Below, piece after piece: positions 50,324 through 58,070 of a DNA stretch of 64,000 nt. The notes beneath the pieces are model-generated. The model saw only the letters and a program-made list of their open reading frames with translations. It ran no database searches and had not been told where the DNA came from. The position numbers were made by a program, and so were the translations under genes. This DNA comes from SHLQ01 sp033344795 (GTDB lineage: Bacteria > Actinomycetota > Acidimicrobiia > Acidimicrobiales > SHLQ01), in assembly GCA_033344795.1 (NCBI GenBank), contig JAWPMS010000001.1:2852001-2916000 (forward strand), in the 5' to 3' direction. Each line of letters opens with the position of its first letter. Positions within the stretch are counted from its first letter, which is position 1.

Positions 50324-50329
50324 TACCGT
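50324..50329 (+). promoter_or_regulatory. -10 hexamer TACCGT of the xer gene
   Basis: TACCGT ends seven bases before GTG 50337 and fixes that start. Confidence 0.45.
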
Positions 50330-50336
50330 TCTGGAC

Positions 50337-51233
50337 GTGTTCGATGAGATCGATGCCTTCTCTGCATCACTGACCAGCGTCAGCGCTGCAACGGTAGCTG
50401 TCTACAGACGTGACCTCGTGGCGTTCGCAGAATGGATGCAGGAGAACTCGATCTCGAGTTCGCCAGATGTCGATCGGCGCAAGATCCGTCGATACCTCGC
50501 AGTTCTCGACAGCAAGGACTACGCCCGGCGGACCATCGCCCGAAAGATGAGCGCCCTTCGGCGATTTTTCGATTGGGCGAGGCGCACTGGTTTGATCGAC
50601 GTCGATCCAACGATCGGGCTCTCCACGCCGGCGTCAAGTGCCCACCTACCGACCGTGCTCAGCGATACCGATCTGGCTGTGCTTCTCGGAGACGACCCAT
50701 CACCGCGGGTAGATCCCGATGATGATTCTCCGCGCCGAATTCGCGATGACGCCATCATCGAACTCCTGTACGGCTCCGGGCTTCGTGTCAGTGAGGTTTG
50801 TGACCTCAACTCCGCGTCCGCCGACCTCGAAGCGGGCACCATTCGCGTGTGGGGCAAAGGAGAAAAGGAACGCATCGTTCCGCTCTCGAGCCCAGCAATT
50901 CAGGCAATTCGCCGTCATCTCGAACAGAGTGACACGATCGATGATGATGCTGGAACTGGGTCTGGAGACCCACTTCCGCTCTTCAGAAACCAACGAGGCC
51001 GTAGGCTTGGACCACGTGACGTGCGTCGGGTACTCGATCGACGATCAGCCTCACCCACCCATCCCCATGCACTTCGTCACACTTTTGCAACTCATCTTTT
51101 GGACGGAGGTGCCGATCTACGGACAGTGCAGGAGTTGTTAGGGCACTCAGATCTCTCGACCACCCAGATTTACACGCATGTGAGCAAAGAACGACTGCAG
51201 CGTGTTCATCGGTCGAGTCATCCAAGAGCGTGA
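50337..51233 (+). CDS. xerC: Tyrosine recombinase XerC/XerD
   Basis: This is a 298-residue recombinase. The N-terminal SAM-like domain (AATVAVYRRDLVAFAEWMQE, SALRRFFDWARR) is followed by the catalytic domain: Arg in LYGSGLRVSEVCDLN, Lys near GKGEKERIVPL, HxxR in PHALRHTFATHLLDGG, His in LLGHSDLSTTQIYTH and the Tyr nucleophile in IYTHVS. Xer proteins resolve chromosome dimers at dif. No dif site was found. C versus D cannot be told from sequence alone; position between dprA and the sigma gene is the usual actinobacterial one. Confidence 0.9.
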   Translation: MFDEIDAFSASLTSVSAATVAVYRRDLVAFAEWMQENSISSSPDVDRRKIRRYLAVLDSKDYARRTIARKMSALRRFFDWARRTGLIDVDPTIGLSTPASSAHLPTVLSDTDLAVLLGDDPSPRVDPDDDSPRRIRDDAIIELLYGSGLRVSEVCDLNSASADLEAGTIRVWGKGEKERIVPLSSPAIQAIRRHLEQSDTIDDDAGTGSGDPLPLFRNQRGRRLGPRDVRRVLDRRSASPTHPHALRHTFATHLLDGGADLRTVQELLGHSDLSTTQIYTHVSKERLQRVHRSSHPRA

Positions 51234-51269
51234 CAAGCGGGCCAGAGTCGTAGAGGAAGCGTCAAAAAC

Positions 51270-52049
51270 GTGGACGAAATTGAACGAGCACGAGCCGATG
51301 GTCTCTGGATCCGTTACACGGAATCGCCCTCGCGCGAGATCCGTGACCAGCTGATCGTGCACTATTCGCCGCTGGTGAAGTACGTGGCCAGCCGAGTCGC
51401 CGCTGGTCTTCCGCAAAACGTCGAGCAGGCAGACCTGGTCAGCTATGGAATTTTCGGCCTGATCGATGCGATCGACAAGTTCGACCCTGAACGCGGATAC
51501 AAGTTCGAGACCTATGCCATCTCGAGAATCAAGGGTGCAATGCTCGACGAGCTCCGATCGATGGATTGGGTTCCACGCTCGGTTCGCACCAAGGCAAAAC
51601 GAATCGAACAAGCAAACGCCAAGCTCGAAGCGAAACTCGGACGGGCTCCATCCGACGAGGAACTCGCAGATGCCCTCGATGTGTCGCTGACCGAACTCGA
51701 AACGATGTTCACCAAGATCTCCTTCGTCGGCGTCGTGGCGCTCGACGAGATGTTGTCGGGCGGAGAACGGGGGGACTCGATGACCCTCGGTGACACGATT
51801 CCGGACAAGGGCGCAGGCCCGGTTGGTTCCTTCGAGGTCGAAGAGATGCGACAGCTTCTCGCCGAGTCGATCAACTCGATGACCGAGCGAGAGAAGATCG
51901 TCCTGACGTTGTACTACTACGAAGGTCTGACGCTCGCAGAAATTGGTCAAGTTCTCGGCGTTACCGAGAGTCGGGTGTGTCAGATCCACACCAAGTCGGT
52001 GCTGCGTCTTCGTTCACGTCTCACGGCCAACGAATACACCCCAGCCTGA
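51270..52049 (+). CDS. FliA/WhiG-family RNA polymerase sigma factor
   Basis: This is a 259-residue sigma factor. Region 2 has LIVHYSPLVKYVASRVAAGL, DLVSYGIFGLIDAIDKFDPE and RGYKFETYAISRIKGAMLDE; region 3 has VPRSVRTKAKRIEQANAKLE; region 4 has EREKIVLTLYYYEGLTLAEI and GVTESRVCQIHTKSVLRLRS. It matches WhiG (sporulation) and FliA (motility) sigma factors. In Streptomyces whiG also lies just upstream of an M23 gene and rpsB. No flagellar genes are in view. The GTG start follows GAGGAAG by about ten bases. Confidence 0.92.
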   Translation: MDEIERARADGLWIRYTESPSREIRDQLIVHYSPLVKYVASRVAAGLPQNVEQADLVSYGIFGLIDAIDKFDPERGYKFETYAISRIKGAMLDELRSMDWVPRSVRTKAKRIEQANAKLEAKLGRAPSDEELADALDVSLTELETMFTKISFVGVVALDEMLSGGERGDSMTLGDTIPDKGAGPVGSFEVEEMRQLLAESINSMTEREKIVLTLYYYEGLTLAEIGQVLGVTESRVCQIHTKSVLRLRSRLTANEYTPA

Positions 52050-52181
52050 GTCAGCTATCGAGGGACCGAGCCTCCCAATAAGAGAACCGGCTACCGTCGG
52101 GCTACGATCCAACGACCGGCCGATGCGTTCGTGCGTCGCTGTTCCACTTCCCCCATGTGACCATCTCAGCTGGAGACTCTC

Positions 52182-52688
52182 ATGGTGCGGTTATCTCTTG
52201 TCCTCATTGGCCTAGCGCTGACCACGACTACGTCAGCGGACGCGGTTTCGCCAGTCCTCGACCCGCCACCGCGCACGCAAGCCGTCGAGGTAGGCACGGA
52301 CATTCATCACCCTCCGGTGGACGCCCCGATCATTGATCCGTTCCGCCCGCCGGCTCAGCCCTGGCTCGCGGGAAACCGCGGTGTCGAATACGACACGACG
52401 GATGGCCAGGTCGTGCGAGCCTCGGCCGCCGGTGTTGTCACCTTCTCCGGGCAGGTTGGCGGAAACGTCTTCGTGACGATCAGGCATTCATCCGACCTGC
52501 GAACGACGGTTGGTTTTGTGACGAGTGCGCTCGTTGCGACTGGCGATTCCGTCGAACGAGGACAGCCCATCGCGATCGCGGGCACGACCATGCACTTCTC
52601 GGCGCGCCGCGATGGCGAATACATCGACCCCACGAGCCTCTTCGTCCAGGGGCGGGTTGTCGTGCGCCTCATCCCCGAGCGTGGCTGA
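52182..52688 (+). CDS. Secreted M23/LytM-like protein with degenerate active site
   Basis: This is a 168-residue protein. A signal peptide (residues 1-22) and Pro-rich linker lead to a LytM-like beta domain: AGNRGVEYDTTDGQVVRASA, AGVVTFSGQVGGNVFVTIRH and TTMHFSARRDGEYIDP. The usual HxGxD zinc motif is N65-R-G-V-E69, the middle active-site His is missing and HxH is T136-M-H138. It is therefore probably not an active endopeptidase, but it may regulate wall hydrolases as EnvC/NlpD-type proteins do. It sits where Streptomyces has an active M23 gene. Confidence 0.8.
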   Translation: MVRLSLVLIGLALTTTTSADAVSPVLDPPPRTQAVEVGTDIHHPPVDAPIIDPFRPPAQPWLAGNRGVEYDTTDGQVVRASAAGVVTFSGQVGGNVFVTIRHSSDLRTTVGFVTSALVATGDSVERGQPIAIAGTTMHFSARRDGEYIDPTSLFVQGRVVVRLIPERG

Positions 52689-52872
52689 GGATCACGCGTG
52701 TTGTCACGGATGCCGGCGGTACTTGGCCGTAGTGCCGCTATCGTGTTCTCCGGGCAAAGTATGCCCATCGGTCGCACGCCCGCGACCGCCGAGAGATTCC
52801 GACTCGCTCACACTGCGGTCGCCTTTGGCGCCTGAGTGAGTCGTTCACCGAAACCGCAGGGAGAGATGAGAC
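52689..52872 (+). promoter_or_regulatory. Leader and promoter region of rpsB
   Basis: 184 bases without a gene. A TATCGT hexamer (52739-52744) is the best -10 candidate, leaving a leader of about 120 bases before AGGGAGAGA and the rpsB ATG. No known riboswitch was recognised; autoregulation by S2 would fit but is not shown. Confidence 0.35.
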
Positions 52873-54081
52873 ATGGCAGTCATCACGATGAAGCAGTTGC
52901 TCGACGCTGGCGTACATTTCGGTCATCAGACCCGACGCTGGAACCCCAAGATGAAGCGGTTCATTCACGGCGAACGCAACGGCATTTACATTCTCGATCT
53001 CAACCAGACGCTGAACCTGCTCGAGGACGCGTACACGTACGTTCGCGATCTCACCGCCAACGGCGGGACGATCATGTTCGTGGGCACGAAGCGTCAGGCG
53101 CAGGATTCGATCCAGTCGTACGCCGAGAAGTGCGGCATGCCCTACGTCAACCAGCGTTGGCTCGGCGGCATGCTCACCAACTTCCAGACGATCCAAAAGC
53201 GCGTCGACAAAATGAAGGAATACCAGCGCATGCGCGAGTCCGGCGAGATGGACGCCATGCCCAAGAAGGAAGCGCTGATGATCTCGCGTGAGCTCGTCAA
53301 GCTCGAACGCAACCTCGGTGGAATCCGTCATCTCACGAAGGCACCGAACGCGGTGTTCGTTCTCGACACGAAGCTCGAGCACACTGCGGTGACCGAGGCC
53401 AACAAGCTCGGGTTGCCACTCGTGGCCGTTGTGGACACCAACTGCGATCCTGATCTCGTCGATTTCGTCATCCCTGGCAACGACGATGCGATCCGCGCTG
53501 GTGAACTGATGTGTCGTGTCATTTCTGACGCAGTGCTCGAAGGACACTTCATCCGCTCGAAGAAGGCAGAGATGGCAGGCATCCCAGACCCTGCCGCTGC
53601 CGACGCTGCTCCGGCTGGCCGAAGCGCCGAGGATCAAGCTGCGCGAGATGCAGAGCAAGCTGATGCACGTGCGCAAGCTGCCGCAGCGGCTGCCGAACGT
53701 GAAGCGCGAATCGCGGCGGAAAAAGGTGCTGCCGACGCTGCTCCGGTCGAGGAAGCTGCCGCTCCCGCTGTTGAGGCCGAAGAGGCCGCTCCAGTCGAAG
53801 AAGCTGCTGCTCCCGCCGAAGAGGCTGCTCCCGCCGAAGAGGCTGCTGCTCCCGCCGAAGCTGCTGCTCCTGCCGAAGAGGCTGCTGCTGCTCCCGAGGG
53901 CTCACATGCACCAATGGACGACGGATCGATGCCGGCGGGCTTTGAGATCAAGGGCAACGCTGACTCGATGAAGTTCCATCAGCCTGGCGGTCGTTGGTAC
54001 GAGCAAACCGTCGCCGAGATCTGGTTCAGTACCCCTGAAGCTGCCATCGCAGGCGGCTACACCGAGGCCGGCAAGTCCTAG
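52873..54081 (+). CDS. rpsB: 30S ribosomal protein S2 (uS2) with Ala/Glu-rich linker and extra C-terminal small domain
   Basis: This is a 402-residue protein. Residues 1-235 are ordinary uS2 (TMKQLLDAGVHFGHQTRRWN, GGMLTNFQTIQKRVDKM, IPGNDDAIRAGELM). About 115 residues of Ala/Glu/Pro repeats follow (EEAAPAEEAAAPAEAAAPAE). The last 47 residues form a separate small domain: GFEIKGNADSMKFHQPGGRW, then YEQTVAEIWFSTPEAAIAGG and YTEAGKS. This resembles the small domain some databases call the sunset domain, found at ends of other ribosomal proteins in this class, as far as I recall. Its role on the ribosome is unknown. Confidence 0.95.
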   Translation: MAVITMKQLLDAGVHFGHQTRRWNPKMKRFIHGERNGIYILDLNQTLNLLEDAYTYVRDLTANGGTIMFVGTKRQAQDSIQSYAEKCGMPYVNQRWLGGMLTNFQTIQKRVDKMKEYQRMRESGEMDAMPKKEALMISRELVKLERNLGGIRHLTKAPNAVFVLDTKLEHTAVTEANKLGLPLVAVVDTNCDPDLVDFVIPGNDDAIRAGELMCRVISDAVLEGHFIRSKKAEMAGIPDPAAADAAPAGRSAEDQAARDAEQADARAQAAAAAAEREARIAAEKGAADAAPVEEAAAPAVEAEEAAPVEEAAAPAEEAAPAEEAAAPAEAAAPAEEAAAAPEGSHAPMDDGSMPAGFEIKGNADSMKFHQPGGRWYEQTVAEIWFSTPEAAIAGGYTEAGKS

Positions 54082-54083
54082 TC

Positions 54084-55013
54084 GTGGCTGGCCCCGAGGA
54101 CAATTGTCCTGATGGGGACGACGAGCCAATCGACGACGACAACGACCAGAACGAAACCAGCGACGCTGACGCGTCTCTGGCCAACCAAGACGACGAACAT
54201 CCAGAAAGCGATACCCAAGACATGGCAGATATTACTGTTGCCGACATCAAGGCTCTCCGAGACGCAACCGGCGCCGGAATGATGGACGCAAAGAAGGCAC
54301 TGACGGAAGCCGACGGCGACGCAGATGAAGCTCGCAAGATCCTTCGTGAGAAGGGTCTTGCCAAGGCAGCCAGCCGTGCCGATCGCGATAATGCCGAAGG
54401 CGCCGTCGCGGTCGCAGAAGGTGATGGCGTCGCCGCCATCGTCCACCTGAAGAGCGAAACAGACTTCGCTGCGAAGTCAGAAGACTTCATCGCCGTGCTC
54501 GATGCAATTGCTGCGTCGGTCCTCGCCGACGGCGAAGACGCTGCAGCACAACACCAGCCAGCGATCGAGGAACTGCAGATCACCAAGAAGGAAAACATCG
54601 AGCTCGGTCTCGTCAAGCGCGTGGTCGCGGGCGAAGGCAATCTTCTCGACACCTATCTCCACAAGCAGGAGGGTCGCGGCACCAACGGCGTCATCGTTGA
54701 AGGCAACGCCGTCGACTCGGAAACGCTTCACATGGTTGCACTGCACATCGCGTTCGCAAAACCTCAGGGCCTCTCGCGCGAGGACATCGATCAAGCCGTG
54801 GCTGACACCGAGCGCGAGGCGCTCTTGGAGCTCACCAAGGCTGAGGGTAAGCCCGAGCAAGCGTGGGACAAGATCGTCGAAGGTCGTCTGTCTGCGTGGT
54901 ACGGCGAGCAGGTGCTGCTCGAGCAGGGACTGAACGGAGACAAGACATCCGTGCAGGACTCGCTCGGAGGTGGCACGATCGTGTCGTTCAGCCAGGCGTA
55001 CCTCGGAGGCTGA
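54084..55013 (+). CDS. tsf: Elongation factor Ts, possibly with acidic N-terminal extension
   Basis: The EF-Ts core begins MADITVADIKALRDATGAGM followed by MDAKKALTEADGDADEARKI. It contains the TDFAAKSEDF motif and ends GGGTIVSFSQAYLGG. From GTG 54084 the protein has 309 residues with a 46-residue Asp/Glu/Asn-rich leader; from ATG 54222 it has the normal 263. The leader frame is open, acidic like other proteins here, and starts two bases after the rpsB stop. Neither start has a strong ribosome binding site. EF-Ts recycles EF-Tu-GDP. Confidence 0.93.
   Translation: MAGPEDNCPDGDDEPIDDDNDQNETSDADASLANQDDEHPESDTQDMADITVADIKALRDATGAGMMDAKKALTEADGDADEARKILREKGLAKAASRADRDNAEGAVAVAEGDGVAAIVHLKSETDFAAKSEDFIAVLDAIAASVLADGEDAAAQHQPAIEELQITKKENIELGLVKRVVAGEGNLLDTYLHKQEGRGTNGVIVEGNAVDSETLHMVALHIAFAKPQGLSREDIDQAVADTEREALLELTKAEGKPEQAWDKIVEGRLSAWYGEQVLLEQGLNGDKTSVQDSLGGGTIVSFSQAYLGG
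54092..54117 (+). promoter_or_regulatory. Palindromic hairpin between rpsB and tsf
   Basis: AGGACAATTGTCCT (54097-54110) is a perfect 14-bp palindrome flanked by CCCC (54092-54095) and GGGG (54114-54117), so an RNA hairpin with a longer stem can form just after the rpsB stop. No T-run follows. It may tune tsf expression. Confidence 0.45.
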
Positions 55014-55040
55014 CGTCCTTCCCCCTAGACAGGAGTGCTA

Positions 55041-55793
55041 ATGACTGAATCCTCGGCCGCCGCAGGAAAAGAGACGCCACGTTGGGGTCGCATCCTGTTG
55101 AAGGTCTCGGGTGAGGCATTTGCTGGCACTGAGTCGTATGGCATCGACGGCGACACCGTCCAACGGATAGCCAACGACATCGTCGACGTCCGGGAAGCGT
55201 TCGATGTCAGTGTTGGCGTCGTCGTGGGTGGAGGGAATATCTGGCGAGGCCTCGCTGGCGCTGGTGCCGGAATGGACCGATCGCAGGCGGACTACATGGG
55301 AATGTTGGCCACCGTGATCAATGCATTGGCCCTGCAGGATCGCCTTGAGAGGCGCGGGCAGCCCACTCGTGTCATGAGCGCGATTCACATGGCACAGGTG
55401 GCCGAGCCGTACATACGCAGGCGAGCCATCCGGCACCTCGAGAAGGATCGTGTTGTCGTCTTCGCCGGTGGAACGGGAAACCCGTTCTTCACCACGGATA
55501 CAACAGCTGCACTTCGTGCAGTCGAGATTGAGGCTGGGGTGGTGCTGAAGGGCACACATTCTGGTACCGGCGGTCTTTTCACTGCAGATCCCAAGCTCGA
55601 TCCAACGGCCACCAAGATCGATGAGATCACGCATATCGATGTGTTGCAGCGCGGTCTGAAGGCGATGGACTCGACGGCGATCACACTTTGCATGGACAAT
55701 GACCTACCGATCGTGATGTTCGACCTGATGGGCGAAGGAAACGTACAGTCGATTCTTCGGGGTGACGCAGTCGGTACGTTGGTATCGAATTGA
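55041..55793 (+). CDS. pyrH: Uridylate kinase PyrH
   Basis: This 250-residue amino-acid-kinase-fold enzyme has GRILLKVSGEAFAGTESYGI, VVVGGGNIWRGLAGAGAGMD, ADYMGMLATVINALALQD, VVFAGGTGNPFFTTDTTAAL and VLKGTHSGTGGLFTADPKLD. It phosphorylates UMP to UDP. ATG 55041 is placed five bases after AGGAG; a GTG at 55035 overlaps that site. It lies in the conserved rpsB-tsf-pyrH-frr series. Confidence 0.96.
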   Translation: MTESSAAAGKETPRWGRILLKVSGEAFAGTESYGIDGDTVQRIANDIVDVREAFDVSVGVVVGGGNIWRGLAGAGAGMDRSQADYMGMLATVINALALQDRLERRGQPTRVMSAIHMAQVAEPYIRRRAIRHLEKDRVVVFAGGTGNPFFTTDTTAALRAVEIEAGVVLKGTHSGTGGLFTADPKLDPTATKIDEITHIDVLQRGLKAMDSTAITLCMDNDLPIVMFDLMGEGNVQSILRGDAVGTLVSN

Positions 55794-55818
55794 TCGTAGA
55801 ACGAAGGGGAAGCGCACA

Positions 55819-56385
55819 GTGAGCGAGATGGTCGATCTGATCATGGAGGAGACCGCATCGTCGATGGATGGAGCGGTCGCGCATACCCGGCGCGAGATGG
55901 CCACGATCCGAACCGGCCGCGCGAATTCGGCGTTCGTGGAGAAGCTCCAGGTCGAGGCATACGGCGTTCCAATGACGCTTCAGGAACTCGCCACCTTTTC
56001 TGTGCCCGAGGCACGACAGCTGATCATCAACCCCCACGACGCGGGAAATGTCGAAGCCATCGAGCGGGCGATTCGAAACTCTGACCTCGGCTTGTCACCC
56101 AGCAACGACGGCCGGACGCTTCGCTTGGCGTTCCCTCAGCTCACCGAGGAGAGACGCAAGGATCTGGTCAAAGTGATCAACAACATGGCTGAAGAAGGCA
56201 AAGGCAAGATCCGCGGACACCGACGGTCCGCACGCAAGGACCTCGAAGAGGTCGAAAAAGATGGCGGAGTCGGATCTGATGAGATCGAGAGAGCCCAGAA
56301 AACGCTCGATGATTTCACGAAGGCCCATGAGAACGACATCGATGCGGCGCGCGATGCCAAGGAAAAGGAACTGCTCGAGGTCTAG
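55819..56385 (+). CDS. frr: Ribosome recycling factor
   Basis: This 188-residue protein has VAHTRREMATIRTGRANSAF, QVEAYGVPMTLQELATFSVP, IINPHDAGNVEAIERAIRNS, FPQLTEERRKDLVKVINNMA and the C-terminal coiled helix. It splits post-termination ribosomes with EF-G. The GTG start follows AAGGGGAA. Confidence 0.96.
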   Translation: MSEMVDLIMEETASSMDGAVAHTRREMATIRTGRANSAFVEKLQVEAYGVPMTLQELATFSVPEARQLIINPHDAGNVEAIERAIRNSDLGLSPSNDGRTLRLAFPQLTEERRKDLVKVINNMAEEGKGKIRGHRRSARKDLEEVEKDGGVGSDEIERAQKTLDDFTKAHENDIDAARDAKEKELLEV

Positions 56386-56406
56386 GGTCTGCTGTTCGCA
56401 TGGCAC

Positions 56407-56412
56407 TAGTCT
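56407..56412 (+). promoter_or_regulatory. -10 hexamer TAGTCT of cdsA
   Basis: TAGTCT ends six bases before GTG 56419, indicating a leaderless mRNA and supporting the long acidic N-terminus. Confidence 0.5.
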
Positions 56413-56418
56413 CGGCGC

Positions 56419-57828
56419 GTGGAGGAATCTGGCGTGGACAACTACGACAACGAATTCGATGATGACAATCCTGGACCGGGCCGTTCTGTTTTCGGCGACG
56501 ATTCGGACGCCACGCCTGCGGCATCTGTATTTGGCGACGATGAAGGGGAGTCGGTGTTCTCTGCCGAGGTCCCGCTCGAGTCACCCGGCGACAGCGTCTT
56601 TGGTGATGCCGTTCAACAATCGGTGTTTGGCGACAGCGTCGAGCCCGAGTTCGTCGAAACCGAGATAACGCCACCCGCCGAGGTTTCGCTCGACGACTGG
56701 ACAACTCCGGGCTCGGACCGCACGGTTGCCCTCGACGTCGAACCGGTCGAAGAGGATGACCTCGAAGCGTGGTCAGACCTGTCCGGCGGGGCGCCCGCTT
56801 GGGGAGATGGCGTCGAAGAGTCGGCCGAGCCGCAGGCCTGGGATCCAGGTCCGGTGCCTGATCCTGAAGAACCTGCAGTCGTACAAATCGGTGGCGAACC
56901 GAGCGAGCGTTTCTTTACCTACGACGACCAGGTGGAGGGCGACTTCAACGATGATGGTTTCGTCAACGATGGTGGTGGTTCCGGTCGCGATATGCAGTCC
57001 GCAATTATCACGGGTGTTGCCCTGCTGGCAATCGCTGTCGTTGCAATAAATCTTGGACCGCTGGTCGCTCTCGCGCTGATCGTCCTCGTGGTGGCGTTGT
57101 CCGCTGGTGAGTTCTACAACGCACTGCGTGTCGCCGGCTACCAGCCTGCAACTCTGCTCGGGTTGGCCGCCTCCGTCGCCATGCCGATCGCCGTGTATTT
57201 CCGGGGCACGCAGGCCGTTGCATTGGTGCTCGCACTTTCGATCGTGTTTGCGCTCTTGTGGTTCTTGGCTGGAGTAGCCACGGAGATGCCCGTCATGAAT
57301 ATCGGCGTCACCCTGCTCGGCATTGTCTACATCGGCGTCCTTGGAAGTTTCGGCGCAGCGTTGCTCGAAGTCGCCGACCGAGGCGGCCTCAACGAGGACG
57401 ACGGCACTGGGTTGTTGCTGGCGGCGATCATCATCACGGTCGGCTACGACGTCGGGGCCTTCTTCGCCGGGCGAAGTTTCGGACGTACGCCACTTGCCGC
57501 GGTCAGTCCGAACAAGACCACCGAAGGCCTCATTGGAGGCGCATTTGCGGCGGCGCTCGCGTCGGTCGTGTTCTTCGGGATCATCCAGGTTGCTGAGCCC
57601 TTCGACAGCTTCGGTGATTGGCGCGATGCGTTACTGCTCGGTGTCATCGGGGCAATCGTGGCTCCACTCGGAGATCTGGGTGAGAGCCTGATCAAGCGAG
57701 ACCTTGGCATCAAGGACATGGGCTCGGTGCTGCCAGGTCATGGCGGTTTCCTCGACCGATTCGATGCCTTGTTGTTCGTCCTTCCAGCGACCTACTTCTT
57801 CGCTGAAGCGATCTTCTACACAAGCTGA
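56419..57828 (+). CDS. cdsA: Phosphatidate cytidylyltransferase CdsA with long acidic N-terminal region
   Basis: This is a 469-residue protein. Residues 1-190 are cytoplasmic, very acidic and contain SVFGD at 23, 36, 59 and 68, with SVFSA at 45. From about 190, eight or so membrane helices form the CTP transferase domain, with GYDVGAFFAGRSFGRTPLAA, VSPNKTTEGLIGGA and the family signature LGDLGESLIKRDLGIKDMGS followed by VLPGHGGFLDRFDALLF. It makes CDP-diacylglycerol for phospholipids. Ordinary CdsA has about 270-300 residues, so the N-terminal part is an addition, and the leaderless -10 at 56407 supports its translation. Confidence 0.93.
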   Translation: MEESGVDNYDNEFDDDNPGPGRSVFGDDSDATPAASVFGDDEGESVFSAEVPLESPGDSVFGDAVQQSVFGDSVEPEFVETEITPPAEVSLDDWTTPGSDRTVALDVEPVEEDDLEAWSDLSGGAPAWGDGVEESAEPQAWDPGPVPDPEEPAVVQIGGEPSERFFTYDDQVEGDFNDDGFVNDGGGSGRDMQSAIITGVALLAIAVVAINLGPLVALALIVLVVALSAGEFYNALRVAGYQPATLLGLAASVAMPIAVYFRGTQAVALVLALSIVFALLWFLAGVATEMPVMNIGVTLLGIVYIGVLGSFGAALLEVADRGGLNEDDGTGLLLAAIIITVGYDVGAFFAGRSFGRTPLAAVSPNKTTEGLIGGAFAAALASVVFFGIIQVAEPFDSFGDWRDALLLGVIGAIVAPLGDLGESLIKRDLGIKDMGSVLPGHGGFLDRFDALLFVLPATYFFAEAIFYTS

Positions 57829-58010
57829 GTTTCCCGCTCGTTCCTCGCTCCAGGGCTCAAATCCGTCGCTGCGCTCCTCGATTTCGCGCCTGCTGCGCCC
57901 GAGGCGCCTTTCCGTCGTTCGTCCCGCACTCCTGGCGTGCTGGCGTTTGGCAGTGCGTATACCTGCTCTCGCGTTCAGTTGCTCCCAGATCCGCTGTCGC
58001 ATTTTGCAGC
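57829..58010 (+). repeat. Intergenic repeat copy R4 after cdsA
   Basis: Begins at the cdsA stop: TTTCCCGCTCGTTCCTCGCT, AATCCGTCGCTGCGCTCCTC, CTGCTGCGCCCGAGGCGCC and GCGTTTGGCAGTGCGTATAC, then CTGCTCTCGCGTTCAG and ATCCGCTGTCGC. It matches R3 and R5 block by block. Confidence 0.8.
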
Positions 58011-58014
58011 CCAC

Positions 58015-58056
58015 AAGGGGTCTGACCCCTTTTTCAAAGAAGGGGTCAGACCCCTT
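58015..58056. repeat. 17-bp inverted repeat AAGGGGTCTGACCCCTT before dxr
   Basis: Left arm 58015-58031, right arm 58040-58056 (AAGGGGTCAGACCCCTT), loop of eight bases. Each arm is itself nearly palindromic. It ends three bases before the dxr -10 and could be a bidirectional terminator or a REP-like element. A second example lies at 60956-60993. Confidence 0.85.
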
Positions 58057-58058
58057 TG

Positions 58059-58064
58059 TAGGCT
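58059..58064 (+). promoter_or_regulatory. -10 hexamer TAGGCT of dxr
   Basis: TAGGCT ends six bases before ATG 58071. The -35 region would fall inside the inverted repeat. Confidence 0.5.
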
Positions 58065-58070
58065 GAGGCC

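Noticed and set aside
50337..51233. Integrase of a mobile element
   Set aside because: The tyrosine recombinase lies in the standard dprA-xer-sigma-rpsB order with normal length, and no attachment sites or phage genes are nearby.
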